Positions 33,849 to 43,561 of a stretch of 59,229 nucleotides of DNA are shown here, piece by piece. Position numbers and translations under genes: made by a program. The notes below the pieces were generated by a model. That model searched no databases. It was not told the DNA's origin and was given only the letters and a program-made list of their open reading frames with translations. Numbering within the stretch: position 1 is the stretch's first letter; every line of letters starts with the position of its first letter. This stretch comes from Chitinophaga pinensis (lineage in GTDB: Bacteria > Bacteroidota > Bacteroidia > 2-12-FULL-35-15), in assembly GCA_945885475.1 (NCBI GenBank), contig CAMCYR010000016.1, positions 1 through 59,229 on the forward strand, given 5' to 3'.

Positions 33849-36590
33849 ATGTTCAGAAAAATCTTATTCGGGATTGTCGTTTCCGCCATTTTATTGGGCG
33901 GAATATATTGGTTTTTTTATACCAAAGAAGCTAGAACACCAATAAGTGAAGGAATAAATGCCATACCAACCGATGCGGCAATTGTTTTTGAAAGTAAACA
34001 ATCAAAAAACACGTGGAAAAAACTCTCTCAAACAAACATCATGTGGGAGGAGTTGTTAGGAACAGAAGCAATTGCCTCACTAAACAAACAAGGGAAATTC
34101 ATCGACTCCATCTTACAAACTGCTCCGGAAATTTCACAATTATTAGAAGAGCACTCCATTTATATTTCAGCACACGCAACAACAGGCAATAATTTTGATC
34201 TGCTGTATACATTCAGTCTGCCTAACTTAACCTATAAAAATTCTGTCGAAGATTTTCTTCAAAACAGAATCAATAGGACTAAACATCAAGCAAAGCAAAT
34301 TGAATTTGAAGGAGAAACCATCGAAACGCTTTCAACTCTGCAAATAAGTCATTTTTATTTTTCGATTGTAAATGGCATATTGATCATGAGCAGCAATCAA
34401 AAGTTAGTTGAAGTTTCTATACATCAATTGAAATCCGGCGTTTCACTAATCAATAACAAGGATTTTAAGAAAATTATAAACTCAGCGGGGAAAAATGTTG
34501 ATGCTAACATTTATATTAACTACAAGAAATTTCCGCAGCTTGCTGCTCCTCTTCTATTTAACTCTCTTGAAAACAGACTAGCTCCTTTAGCTGATTTTGC
34601 TGATTGTTCGAGTTGGGATATTTCGATCAAACCTAACGCTTTAATTTTATCGGGTTTTACTTCTGCAAACGATTCCAGTAAAAGTTTTTTAAATTTATTC
34701 AGCAAACAAAAACCTCAGGAAACAGAAGTAACTAGCATAATGCCTGCTAACACAGCTACATTTTTGTTTCTAGGAATGAGCAATGTCAAATCATTTCATC
34801 AGGATTATAAAAATTATTTATCGGCACACAACCGTTTGCAAGCATATTCGACTTTCAGCGAAAAAATAAACGATGAATACCATATAAATGTTGAAGAGTT
34901 GATGCTTAGCTGGATGGATAATGAAATGGCACTCGTAATAACGGAGCCTGACACAAGTGACTTTACATCGAATTCATTTGCCATTATCAGATCCAACAAC
35001 ATTGAAGATGCAACTCGAATCCTTAACCTTATCAGTGACTCAACAATTAATAAAGAAACAAAAAATGATTCCGCTTCCTACAAGGGTCATCCGATAAACC
35101 ATTTGAATATACCTGAACTGTTGCCGCAATTATTAGGAAAGCAATTTGAAAATATCAAGGGCAATTTCTTTGCTCCGATTGACAACTACATCGTTTTTGC
35201 GAATTCGGCTGATGCCTTAAAACGCTTTATTGATGACGTTGAAAATAATAAAACATTGGCAAATGACAAAAACTATAAAGCCTTTTCCGAAAACATTTCT
35301 ACCGAATCCAACATATTTCTTTACAATGCCATTGCGAGATCGAAAAAAATATACACTGCATTTATAAAAGAAGAATTCGTGAAAGAATTGGAACAGAAAG
35401 AAGAACTTCTCAAAAAATTTGAAGCTGTAGGTATACAGTTTTCTTCAAACAAGAAATTATTTTACAGTACTATTTTTTTGAAATACAACCCGGAACAAAA
35501 ACAGGAAACAGGAACACTGTGGGAAACAAAACTAGACGCAAACATAAGCGAAAAGCCTTATTTAGTTTTGAACCACATCACAAAGGCGAAAGAAGTTTTT
35601 GTGCAAGATGATGCAAATAAAATTTATCTGATAAGTAATACAGGGAAAATTATCTGGACTAAACAGCTTCCGGAAAAAATAATGAGCGATGTTACTCAGA
35701 TTGATGTTTTGAAAAACGATAAGCTGCAAATACTATTCAACACTCGTTCTTTTATATACCTGTTCGATAGAAATGGAAATGACATGAAAGGATTTCCTAT
35801 CAAACTCCAATCGCCAGCTACAAATCCGATTGCAGTGATTGACTATGAAAAAAATCGGGATTACCGCATTTTTATCGCAACAGAAAATAAACGTATTGTA
35901 TGCTTTAAGACGAATAGCGAGCAGGTGAAGGCATTTGCTTTTGACAAAACCATTGATAAAGTATATATTCCGATCCAGTATTTCAGAACAAATAATAAAG
36001 ATCATTTATGCGCAATAGACATAAAAGGAAAAATATACATACTCGATAGACATGGCGAAATACGGATCAAATTGAAAGAAGAGATGGAACAAGGAATCCG
36101 CAACTTCTATGTTGAACCAGGAAAAGGTTATACAAAATCATACTTAATTGCGGCAGATACACTTGGCAACATTGTCAAAATAAGTCTGAGCGATCACAAA
36201 GAAAGTATAAAAATCCAAGACTTTGAAACATCCCCACAATTTGATCTGAGAGACATTAACAATGATAAAATAAAAGAATATATTTTTCTTTCACGAACTG
36301 AATTAAAAGTATTTTCTCAGGACAAATCACTGTTGTTTAAATATGATTTTCCCTCAAAAATTAATCAGGCACCTTTATTTTTTCTTTTCCCGGATGGCAG
36401 TGGCAAAATAGGAGTTGTCTCTGAAGAATCCAATGAACTTTTTCTTTTTAATGAAAACGGGACACTTTTCAATCGTTTTCCTGTAAATGGCAAAACGGCC
36501 TTTAGCATTGGGGATCTCAACAACGAAGGCAACTTTAATCTTGTAACAGGTAGCTCCGAAAACTCGATTTTTGTATACCAAATAAAGTAG
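33849..36590 (+). CDS. membrane-anchored DUF3352-like protein with C-terminal beta-propeller
   Basis: A 913-residue protein with one N-terminal helix (ILFGIVVSAILLGGIYWFF) that would anchor it to the inner membrane with the bulk outside the cytoplasm. Residues 35-550 resemble DUF3352-type proteins: AIPTDAAIVFESK, repeated segments with Ser/Asn turns, and LMLSWMDNEMALVITEPD. Residues 565-913 look like a PQQ/WD-type beta-propeller: AKEVFVQDDANKIYLISNTG, FIYLFDRNGNDMKGFPIK, IYILDRHGEI and FNRFPVNGKTAFSIGDLNNE. No enzyme motif is seen. It sits 54 bases before the OmpA-type gene and may work with it in the envelope. Function unknown. Confidence 0.7.
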   Translation: MFRKILFGIVVSAILLGGIYWFFYTKEARTPISEGINAIPTDAAIVFESKQSKNTWKKLSQTNIMWEELLGTEAIASLNKQGKFIDSILQTAPEISQLLEEHSIYISAHATTGNNFDLLYTFSLPNLTYKNSVEDFLQNRINRTKHQAKQIEFEGETIETLSTLQISHFYFSIVNGILIMSSNQKLVEVSIHQLKSGVSLINNKDFKKIINSAGKNVDANIYINYKKFPQLAAPLLFNSLENRLAPLADFADCSSWDISIKPNALILSGFTSANDSSKSFLNLFSKQKPQETEVTSIMPANTATFLFLGMSNVKSFHQDYKNYLSAHNRLQAYSTFSEKINDEYHINVEELMLSWMDNEMALVITEPDTSDFTSNSFAIIRSNNIEDATRILNLISDSTINKETKNDSASYKGHPINHLNIPELLPQLLGKQFENIKGNFFAPIDNYIVFANSADALKRFIDDVENNKTLANDKNYKAFSENISTESNIFLYNAIARSKKIYTAFIKEEFVKELEQKEELLKKFEAVGIQFSSNKKLFYSTIFLKYNPEQKQETGTLWETKLDANISEKPYLVLNHITKAKEVFVQDDANKIYLISNTGKIIWTKQLPEKIMSDVTQIDVLKNDKLQILFNTRSFIYLFDRNGNDMKGFPIKLQSPATNPIAVIDYEKNRDYRIFIATENKRIVCFKTNSEQVKAFAFDKTIDKVYIPIQYFRTNNKDHLCAIDIKGKIYILDRHGEIRIKLKEEMEQGIRNFYVEPGKGYTKSYLIAADTLGNIVKISLSDHKESIKIQDFETSPQFDLRDINNDKIKEYIFLSRTELKVFSQDKSLLFKYDFPSKINQAPLFFLFPDGSGKIGVVSEESNELFLFNENGTLFNRFPVNGKTAFSIGDLNNEGNFNLVTGSSENSIFVYQIK

Positions 36591-36644
36591 TTTTTTCTTG
36601 TGAAAAAAATGTATCTTTATTGCTTACTATAACACCCTAACTTA

Positions 36645-39131
36645 ATGAAAAAAATTACGTTATTAGCAGCGACTGCTTTGATGCTCTCTTTACCATCATT
36701 TGCCCAAGATTTTCTTGGATACATTAACAGTAACTACTCAGGTGTAACAGGTACAGACCTCAATCCCGCCAATGTTGTTGACAGCAGATATAAAGTAGAT
36801 ATTAATTTAGCAGGAATAAGTGTTTCGGCTTACAACAATTATGTTGGATTAAAAAAATCTGCACTAAAGCATTCAGGCAAATTATTTGATTTCAGCGATG
36901 CTAATTATAAAGCCTTTGCGGATACTTCATTCCAAGACAACTACCTGACCACAAGAAATAATAATGTCAACAAATCAGTATATTTCTCTAACCAAATCTA
37001 TGGTCCTTCATTTTTAGTTTCTATAAATAAGAAAAATGCATTCGCAATAAAATCAAAAATGCGCACATTGTTCAATGTGGATGGAATTGAAAAAGAATTG
37101 GCTACACTTATCTTCAATGACTTAGACTATCAGTCCTTGTGGAACACTCAACTAAGCAATCAGAATTTGAGCATTCAGGCAATGACCTGGGCCGAATACG
37201 CTGCTTCATACGGACATGTATTTAAAGATGAAGGAGAACATTTTTTTAAGGCAGGACTTTCCGTAAAATATTTACAGGGAATCCAGGCTGCATATATGCA
37301 CGTAAAAAATCTGGATTATAATTTTACAAATGACACAACCCTATCATTGTTTCAATCAGAAGTAAGTTATGGTCATTCTACAAATTTCGAAGCTAACGAA
37401 CAAAATGTAGCTTTTAAACAAAGTGCCAAAGCCTCATTAGGCTTAGACGTAGGATTGGTTTACGAATGGCGTCCGGATTTTGAAAAATTTAAATACGATA
37501 TGGATGGCGAAACCGGACTGTCGAGAAAAGATCAGAACAAATACAAATTGAGGATCGGACTTTCAGTTGTAGATATCGGGTATGTCAAATTCAAAAAAGG
37601 GCAATACAGCCACAACTTTACAGCCGATATCAATTATTGGAATTTAAATGATTTTGATAATACAGGTAGTGTTGAACAATTTGACAGTACGCTAAAAGCA
37701 AACTTCATAATGGAAGATGGTGATCAGTATTTTAAAATGAATCTACCTCTTGCGATCAGCGCCCAGATTGATTACAACATCTATAAAGACTTTTATATCA
37801 ACTTTACTCCGTATTGGTCACCCCTCCAAAAAAACAACAACGAAAAGGTTCACGAAATAACCACTTTTAGTTTAACCCCACGTTGGGATCACAAATGGTT
37901 TGGAGTATTTGTTCCTTTCTCATACGATAACATAGGGAACTTCAAAGCTGGTATTGCTTTGCGGATGGGACCAGTTATTTTGGGAACAAACAGCTTAGGT
38001 CCTTGGGTTTCAGGAAAGGAAATTTACGGCATGGATATGTACGCGATGTTGAAAATTCCTATCATGTACAACAAAATAAAAGATAAAGACAAAGATAAAA
38101 TATCTGATAAAAAAGATAAGTGTAAAGAAGTGCCGGGAACATGGGAATTTCTTGGTTGTCCTGATCGAGATGGAGATCATATTCAAGACAAAGACGATGC
38201 TTGTCCTGATGAGCCAGGAACAATTGAATTTGCTGGTTGTCCTGATCGCGATGGAGATAAAATCATCGACAAACAAGATGCATGTCCGGATGTTGCAGGT
38301 CTGGCTGAATTCAACGGTTGTCCGGATAAAGATGGCGACAAAATAATGGACAAAGAAGATGATTGTCCGGATGTTGCAGGTTTACCTGCATTCAAGGGCT
38401 GCCCTGACAGAGATAGTGATGGAATTATGGATAAAACAGATGAGTGCCCTGACAAACCAGGTCCTGCATCAAACAACGGATGTCCTGAGGTGAAATTAAT
38501 ATTGATCGATTCACAAGGAAATTCTTTAAGAACTTCAATTCAAGGCAAAGACGGCAGTTTTAGCTTTGATGAACTTCCTGCTGATGAACTAGTGATTTTT
38601 AATTTAGAAGGTGAAAACACGGAAGTGCTGACTGAAGTAAAAGTTATGATTGGTGGAATTGCTAAAAAAGCAATCCGCGATCAGAAAGATAATTATTTAA
38701 GATTCATCATTTTGAAACCGGAAGTAATCAAATTGAACCCAGAAGACAATAAAGATGTGGCAATCAAATTAAATCAGGAAGAAGCTGAAGTATTGAAAAA
38801 AGCATTTGATAATCTTGAATTTGCAACAGCAAAAGATATTATCAAAACCGAATCATTGACATCCCTTGATGAATTAGCTGCTTTGATGAAGAAAAAACTA
38901 ACGTGGAGATTAAAAATATCAGGGCATACTGATAGCCAAGGAGACAAAGCGAAGAACTTGAAATTGTCTGAAAAACGTGCAAAAGCTATACAAGATTATC
39001 TGGTAAGCAAAGGCATTGCTGCTGACCGATTTAAAACTGAATGGTTCGGATCTAAAAAACCTATCGCAGATAACAAAACTGAAGCTGGTCGTCAAAAAAA
39101 TAGACGTGTTGAAATGGTAATTATAGAATAA
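36645..39131 (+). CDS. DUF5723 outer-membrane protein with TSP3 calcium repeats and OmpA domain
   Basis: An 828-residue envelope protein. Signal peptide ends near residue 20 (PSFAQ). Residues 20-475 match the DUF5723-type barrel (FLGYINSNYSGVTGTDLNPAN...). Residues 478-615 hold five thrombospondin type 3-like repeats of the D-x-D-G-D type (CPDRDGDHIQDKDDACP). The last 120 residues are an OmpA peptidoglycan-binding domain: LKISGHTDSQGDKAKNLKLSEKRA...FKTEWFGSKKP...NRRVEMVI. This layout links the outer membrane with peptidoglycan. A TATCTTTA box lies 26 bases upstream. Confidence 0.9.
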   Translation: MKKITLLAATALMLSLPSFAQDFLGYINSNYSGVTGTDLNPANVVDSRYKVDINLAGISVSAYNNYVGLKKSALKHSGKLFDFSDANYKAFADTSFQDNYLTTRNNNVNKSVYFSNQIYGPSFLVSINKKNAFAIKSKMRTLFNVDGIEKELATLIFNDLDYQSLWNTQLSNQNLSIQAMTWAEYAASYGHVFKDEGEHFFKAGLSVKYLQGIQAAYMHVKNLDYNFTNDTTLSLFQSEVSYGHSTNFEANEQNVAFKQSAKASLGLDVGLVYEWRPDFEKFKYDMDGETGLSRKDQNKYKLRIGLSVVDIGYVKFKKGQYSHNFTADINYWNLNDFDNTGSVEQFDSTLKANFIMEDGDQYFKMNLPLAISAQIDYNIYKDFYINFTPYWSPLQKNNNEKVHEITTFSLTPRWDHKWFGVFVPFSYDNIGNFKAGIALRMGPVILGTNSLGPWVSGKEIYGMDMYAMLKIPIMYNKIKDKDKDKISDKKDKCKEVPGTWEFLGCPDRDGDHIQDKDDACPDEPGTIEFAGCPDRDGDKIIDKQDACPDVAGLAEFNGCPDKDGDKIMDKEDDCPDVAGLPAFKGCPDRDSDGIMDKTDECPDKPGPASNNGCPEVKLILIDSQGNSLRTSIQGKDGSFSFDELPADELVIFNLEGENTEVLTEVKVMIGGIAKKAIRDQKDNYLRFIILKPEVIKLNPEDNKDVAIKLNQEEAEVLKKAFDNLEFATAKDIIKTESLTSLDELAALMKKKLTWRLKISGHTDSQGDKAKNLKLSEKRAKAIQDYLVSKGIAADRFKTEWFGSKKPIADNKTEAGRQKNRRVEMVIIE
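38080..38490 (+). repeat. tandem TSP3-type calcium-binding repeats
   Basis: Five imperfect repeats of about 25 codons inside the OmpA-type gene, each with a D-x-D-x-D core and a Cys-Pro pair. They encode a rigid calcium-binding stalk between the DUF5723 barrel and the OmpA domain. Confidence 0.8.
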
Positions 39132-39150
39132 TGAATGTTTGTATTAAAGG

Positions 39151-39387
39151 ATGAAAAAAATCATTTTCCCCTTGCTTATCATTTTAAGTAATCAGATTAT
39201 TAAAGCGCAAAATGTAAAATCAGCATTGACTGCGACAGAAATTGTCTGGTATGCATCAGACGTTACAAAAGCAAAATTCGTTGGAGGATTCGACGAGATT
39301 AGCAGTGCAGCGCCTGCGAAAGGTGTTGAAATGAAAACAAAATGGATTCCGGGATGGAATTCACTGATCATAATGTCCCGTGGTTGA
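39151..39387 (+). pseudogene. truncated secreted-protein gene, end merged with a terminator
   Basis: A 78-codon frame with a good signal peptide (MKKIIFPLLIILSNQIIKAQ) followed by NVKSALTATEIVWYASDVTKA, a start I recall from roughly 180-190-residue Bacteroidota proteins of unknown function. It stops at 39387, inside the loop of a hairpin (GTCCCG at 39375-39380 with CGGGAC at 39397-39402). The natural reading is a deletion that joined the first third of the gene to the terminator downstream of its original end. It could still be a real short peptide; the full-length family is recalled, not checked. Confidence 0.55.
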
Positions 39388-39412
39388 ATAGAACTGCGGG
39401 ACTTTTATTTTT
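39372..39412 (+). terminator. intrinsic terminator overlapping the truncated gene
   Basis: A hairpin with GTCCCG and CGGGAC arms is followed by TTTTATTTTTT on the plus strand. It overlaps the last codons of the truncated reading frame. Confidence 0.7.
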
Positions 39413-39414
39413 TC

Positions 39415-40104
39415 ATGATGAAAAGAACAATAGTACTAATCGCTCCCTTACTTTTTTTTATGTCTTGTAATACAAATACGAGCACAAATAAAAATGCCTC
39501 ACTGAAATTAGACAGTATTAAAATAGGTAGGGAAACAAAAACGTCAACTAGCATTTTTCAAGGACTTTATTATCCACATTATTCAAATTTCATTAATTGC
39601 GCTGACGGTAAAAGATATATTTTGAAAAGCAATAATCTATTAGATTCTGCATACAACAAAATTTTACCAAATGCCTATATTGACGAAGCTGTTTTTTTGG
39701 AAATAAATGCCCTACCCGACATAAATGATACAACTACAATCCATTTCGGAATCGGTACTACATTTAAAATGGAACAAAAAAACTACAAAAATACATGTAT
39801 TGCTTCTGATTATTGGTGTACCGGAATCGAACCATTCTGGCTGATCCAAATATCAAAACAGGAAGATCTGATAGATTTTTACAATCCGATGGAGCAAAAA
39901 ACAATACACTTCGTTTATAAAAAACCTGATGTAAAAAATGGATTAACAGTATACAATTCTACTGACGGTGAAAATAAAATAAGTGTAGCGATAAAAAAAG
40001 AAAAATGTAATGGGGGAATTGATAAACAATACGACTTCTCGGTTCAGGTGCAATTAAACGAAAAAAAATACGATGGTTGCGCTATTAAATATGGAGCTAA
40101 TTAA
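39415..40104 (+). CDS. lipoprotein with COG3650-like domain
   Basis: A 229-residue lipoprotein: signal ends in the lipobox LFFMSC, so Cys17 would be acylated. The C-terminal half resembles the COG3650/GTEPFW domain: CTGIEPFWLIQISKQ, then the late segment CNGGIDKQYDFSVQVQLNEKKYDGCA, where the paired Cys and DG turn are typical. The N-terminal half is not recognised. Two adjacent ATGs (39415, 39418) are both usable. No operon partner. Function unknown, possibly cell-envelope stress-related by analogy only. Confidence 0.65.
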   Translation: MMKRTIVLIAPLLFFMSCNTNTSTNKNASLKLDSIKIGRETKTSTSIFQGLYYPHYSNFINCADGKRYILKSNNLLDSAYNKILPNAYIDEAVFLEINALPDINDTTTIHFGIGTTFKMEQKNYKNTCIASDYWCTGIEPFWLIQISKQEDLIDFYNPMEQKTIHFVYKKPDVKNGLTVYNSTDGENKISVAIKKEKCNGGIDKQYDFSVQVQLNEKKYDGCAIKYGAN

Positions 40105-40204
40105 TACAATAATTAGGAGAGCATCATAGTAGATTTTCAAAAAATAATAATAAAATAATCTCTTATGTTTTATTAATAATTGTAAAAAAAAGAACTTAAA
40201 AAAA

Positions 40205-41059
40205 ATGAAACTACACGTAATAGACACAGGAAACTTCAAATTAGATGGTGGTGCGATGTTTGGCGTTGTTCCAAAAACAATGTGGAACAAAACAAATCCG
40301 GCTGATGAAAACAATATGTGTAACTGGGCGATGCGCTGCTTATTGATTGAAGATGGGAACCGTTTGATATTGGTCGACAACGGTATTGGTAATAAGCAAG
40401 ATGCGAAATTTTACAGCCATTATTTTTTAAACGGCAACGACACACTGGAGAACTCTATTAAAACAAAGGGCTTTAGTTTTGATGACATAACCGATATGTT
40501 TTTAACACATTTACATTTCGATCATTGCGGCGGAAGTATAAAGCAAAACGCAGATAAAACAGGATTTGAAACGACCTTCAAAAACGCAACCTATTGGAGT
40601 AATGCTGAACATTGGGAATGGGCAACAAAACCTAATAGCAGGGAGAAAGCAAGCTTCCTCAAAGAGAATATTCTCCCTATTCAGGAAAGCGGACAACTAA
40701 AATTCATTGATGACGAAAACAGCCGTCAGCTGGGTGAAAACATATCGCTTGCTTATATGCGCGGCCATACCGATGCAATGATGATCCCACAGATCAGTTA
40801 CAAAAACAAAACAGTTGCTTTCATGGCTGACCTATTGCCATCCACCGGACACATTCCTTTGCCCTATGTTATGGGATACGATACGCGGCCTTTGCTTACA
40901 ATGACAGAGAAAGAAAAATTTCTGAAGCGTGCCGCAGATGAGGAATATATTTTATTCCTGGAGCACGATTCTGTTAATCAATGTTGTACCGTCCAACATA
41001 CCGAGAAAGGTGTACGTTTAAAAGATACATTTTCCTTTGAAGAATATTTCGGAAAATAA
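40205..41059 (+). CDS. MBL-fold metallo-hydrolase
   Basis: A 284-residue metallo-beta-lactamase-fold protein. The metal motif is FLTHLHFDHCGGSI (HxHxDH) near residue 103; a further His follows in YMRGHTDAMM, then the bridging Asp in FMADLLPSTGHIPL and the last His in FLEHDSVNQC. The opening KLHVIDTGNFKLDGGAMFGVVP is common to the lactonase-like branch, which includes AHL lactonases, but also to generic hydrolases; substrate is unknown. It starts after a short AT-rich gap. Confidence 0.88.
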   Translation: MKLHVIDTGNFKLDGGAMFGVVPKTMWNKTNPADENNMCNWAMRCLLIEDGNRLILVDNGIGNKQDAKFYSHYFLNGNDTLENSIKTKGFSFDDITDMFLTHLHFDHCGGSIKQNADKTGFETTFKNATYWSNAEHWEWATKPNSREKASFLKENILPIQESGQLKFIDDENSRQLGENISLAYMRGHTDAMMIPQISYKNKTVAFMADLLPSTGHIPLPYVMGYDTRPLLTMTEKEKFLKRAADEEYILFLEHDSVNQCCTVQHTEKGVRLKDTFSFEEYFGK

Positions 41060-41093
41060 AAAAACACCCTTCCTCGAAAAAAGGTAGGGTGTT
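41060..41093 (-). terminator. intrinsic terminator between convergent genes
   Basis: AACACCCT (41063-41070) pairs with AGGGTGTT (41086-41093), with a short inner stem past one mismatch. On the minus strand it is followed by seven T residues, so it mainly serves the 41098-41958 gene. Confidence 0.8.
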
Positions 41094-41097
41094 AAAA

Positions 41098-41958
41098 TTA
41101 AAACTCAATTTTCATTTCTTTCTGCAACAAGCCATCCGCATTTACTTTGGCATAGTAGATGCCTTTTGGAAGATCTTTGGTTCTGAAAGTGTAATAATGT
41201 TTATAATCTCCTTTATCACTTTGCAAATTTTCGAAAATCAATTGTACAACTTCTCCCCTTTCGTTATAAATTGCGAATGTTGCATGGCAACTATTTGCCA
41301 AGGAGTAATCAAATACCCCATCAATCTTAACTGCTGTTCCCATAGCACTTCCGTCATTTCCACTTTTGTAGGAAATTTCATAGGATGGGATTTGTTTTCC
41401 CGTTAGTTTTGAAACAAAATTTCTCAGCTTATTTTTAACTTCTATATCTTCATCATCAATACCTCCTATTGAATTATCATCAGAAACAACCCAAACAGCT
41501 TGCTGAGCCGAATAGCTCGCGTAATATTTATTTTTATCGATAAATCTTGCCAACTTTATAAAATTGCTATCAGCCATAGATCCAACTGAGTATTCAAACT
41601 TAGCAGTAGGTGCGCTATTATTTGCCTGACAGCACATTCCGGACACATTAATTGTTTTGATCTGATTGACATTCACAAAAAATTCCTGATCCATTGTCAC
41701 CAGAATATCCTGTTCATTCTGATGCTTCGAATCTAATTTTCGGCCGGCTTCAATCTTCAGATCCAATTTTCTACTCGTCAGATTATGAACAATCATTTCA
41801 ATAACCGCTCCCGTATATCCACCTTTACTTTTTATTATCAACTTCACAAATCCTTTTTTTGCAGCTTCCTCGATGGATAAGACCGAATTTGAAAATGCCG
41901 GTAATTCTGCAATGCTAAAAACAATTAAAAGAAAATTGATTGAACGAAATGATTTCAT
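41098..41958 (-). CDS. secreted protein of unknown function with T9SS-like C-terminal strands
   Basis: A 286-residue protein with a signal peptide (MKSFRSINFLLIVFSIAELPAFS). The last 60 residues, FAIYNERGEVVQLIFEN...KDLPKGIYYAKVNADGLLQKEMKIEF, resemble a type A sorting domain but lack the usual YPNP start, so T9SS export is uncertain. A CC pair (GMCCQANN) lies in the middle. An unusually good Shine-Dalgarno site, AAGGAGG, precedes the ATG by 5 bases. No partner gene is apparent. Confidence 0.6.
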   Translation of the reverse strand: MKSFRSINFLLIVFSIAELPAFSNSVLSIEEAAKKGFVKLIIKSKGGYTGAVIEMIVHNLTSRKLDLKIEAGRKLDSKHQNEQDILVTMDQEFFVNVNQIKTINVSGMCCQANNSAPTAKFEYSVGSMADSNFIKLARFIDKNKYYASYSAQQAVWVVSDDNSIGGIDDEDIEVKNKLRNFVSKLTGKQIPSYEISYKSGNDGSAMGTAVKIDGVFDYSLANSCHATFAIYNERGEVVQLIFENLQSDKGDYKHYYTFRTKDLPKGIYYAKVNADGLLQKEMKIEF

Positions 41959-41963
41959 TTGGA

Positions 41964-41970
41964 CCTCCTT
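41964..41970 (-). promoter_or_regulatory. strong Shine-Dalgarno site
   Basis: AAGGAGG on the minus strand, 5 bases before the ATG at 41958. Most other starts checked in this window have none, so this gene may use a different initiation rate. Confidence 0.65.
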
Positions 41971-42050
41971 TTTTAAGAACTTTATTCTTATAACGGAGAA
42001 AAAGGTAAAAGATACATAAGAGAATAAAAAATAATTTCACGGAAGTGGAA

Positions 42051-42416
42051 TTAAAATAAATTCCAAACAGTTTCCTGGAATCCGACAAAAACACCATCAT
42101 TTCGAATTTCAATTGGATATGGCTGAACATAATCTCCCAAACCACTTTTAGCTCTACCAGTTTTAAGATCAAAATGATAACGGTGCATCGGACAAACAAC
42201 GGATCCCTGTTCAGTGCAAAAACCATTTCCTAATGAGGCGCCATTATGAGGGCATTTATCATTAACTGCAAAAAAACCTTCGGTAGTATGAGCAACACAT
42301 AGTTTCTTTTTTCCAACCTGCATGGTGCAAACGCTACCAACAGCAATTTGATTATTCGCAGCAGTTAAGGACTCAAATAGTTTTATCCAAGTGATTTGTT
42401 TTTTGAAAAACATCAA
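42051..42416 (-). CDS. Rieske [2Fe-2S] ferredoxin-like protein
   Basis: A 121-residue protein with a single Rieske domain: C55-P-H57 in KCPHNGASLGNG and C75-P-M-H78 in VVCPMHRYHFDLKTG bind the 2Fe-2S cluster. There is no signal peptide, so it is cytosolic, resembling NirD or dioxygenase ferredoxins that pass electrons to an oxygenase or reductase. No oxygenase or reductase gene is adjacent, so the partner is unknown. Confidence 0.87.
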   Translation of the reverse strand: MMFFKKQITWIKLFESLTAANNQIAVGSVCTMQVGKKKLCVAHTTEGFFAVNDKCPHNGASLGNGFCTEQGSVVCPMHRYHFDLKTGRAKSGLGDYVQPYPIEIRNDGVFVGFQETVWNLF

Positions 42417-42566
42417 TTTTTTATTGCGATTACTAATAAATAATCTATTTACTAGATACTATCCATCCAATCCAAAATAACTGAATTAAAAAGAGAACGC
42501 TAAAACAACTCGGCTCTTGATGAAAGTCTGGCAGCAAAAGCAATTTTAAAATGTATCTATGTTAAA

Positions 42567-43511
42567 TTAATTATTATCCAGAAAGTTTAAAATATTTTTC
42601 TCTGTACGCTCCATCACATTCGTGGCGTCTGCCTTAATAAATTTTTCACCAACAATGTTTTCATACAATTCAATGTATCTTTCAGAGATCGACGAGATTA
42701 TTTCCGGGGTCATTTCAGGAACACTTTGTCCATCCTTACCTTGAAAACCATTTTCCATTAACCATTCACGGACGAACTCTTTTGACAATTGCTTTTGTGC
42801 ATCGCCTCTTGCTTGTCTCTCGGCATATCCCTCCATATAAAAATATCTTGATGAATCGGGAGTGTGGATCTCATCTATCAAATAAATCACTCCATCTTTT
42901 TTACCGAATTCATATTTCGTATCTACTAATATTAAACCCATCTTTTCAGCCATTTCTGTTCCTCGCTGAAATATTGCAGCTGTGTATTTTTCTAATTGCT
43001 CATAATCTTCTTTTGAAACAAGCCCTTGTTTCAAAATTTCTTCTTTCGAAATATCTTCATCGTGCCCGACCGATGCCTTTGTTGTTGGTGTAATGATCGG
43101 TTCAGGGAACTTGTCATTCTCTTTCATACCTTCTGGCATTGTTACTCCGCACAAAATTCTTTTCCCAGATTTATATTCGCGCCAAGCATGTCCCGATAAA
43201 TAACCACGAATAACCATCTCCACTTTAAATGGTTCACAAAATAAACCAACTGTAACCATTGGGTCAGGAACAGCGATCACCCAATTCGGTAGAATATCTT
43301 CTGTTGCTTTCAAAAATTTTGCTGCGATCTGGTTCAGCACTTGTCCTTTGTATGGTATTCCCTTCGGAAGAACGACATCAAATGCCGAAATCCTATCGCT
43401 GACGATCATCACTAATTGTTTATCTTCAATATTATATACATCACGAACTTTTCCCTTGTAAAAACTTTTTTGCTTCGGAAAATTAAATTTGGTTTCTGTT
43501 ATTGCTTCCAT
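42567..43511 (-). CDS. purC: phosphoribosylaminoimidazole-succinocarboxamide synthase
   Basis: Joins CAIR and aspartate in purine synthesis. The 314-residue form is the longer type found in Bacteroidota and yeast (E. coli PurC is about 237). Motifs include [25 protein letters not shown] at the nucleotide site, [18 protein letters not shown]-like [23 protein letters not shown] and [13 protein letters not shown]. It lies 50 bases after phoH on the same strand, a common pair in this phylum. Confidence 0.95.
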   Translation of the reverse strand: MEAITETKFNFPKQKSFYKGKVRDVYNIEDKQLVMIVSDRISAFDVVLPKGIPYKGQVLNQIAAKFLKATEDILPNWVIAVPDPMVTVGLFCEPFKVEMVIRGYLSGHAWREYKSGKRILCGVTMPEGMKENDKFPEPIITPTTKASVGHDEDISKEEILKQGLVSKEDYEQLEKYTAAIFQRGTEMAEKMGLILVDTKYEFGKKDGVIYLIDEIHTPDSSRYFYMEGYAERQARGDAQKQLSKEFVREWLMENGFQGKDGQSVPEMTPEIISSISERYIELYENIVGEKFIKADATNVMERTEKNILNFLDNN

Positions 43512-43561
43512 TTTAAACTTTTTTTACGGTTATCTTATTTTTATTTTGATTCAATTTATTT

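Noticed and set aside
38080-38490. repeat array considered as CRISPR
   Set aside because: The repeats are in frame, imperfect and encode TSP3 calcium motifs; there are no constant repeats with unique spacers.
40054-40380. 108-codon minus-strand open frame
   Set aside because: It overlaps the start of the MBL-fold gene and an AT-rich gap; composition is that of a shadow.
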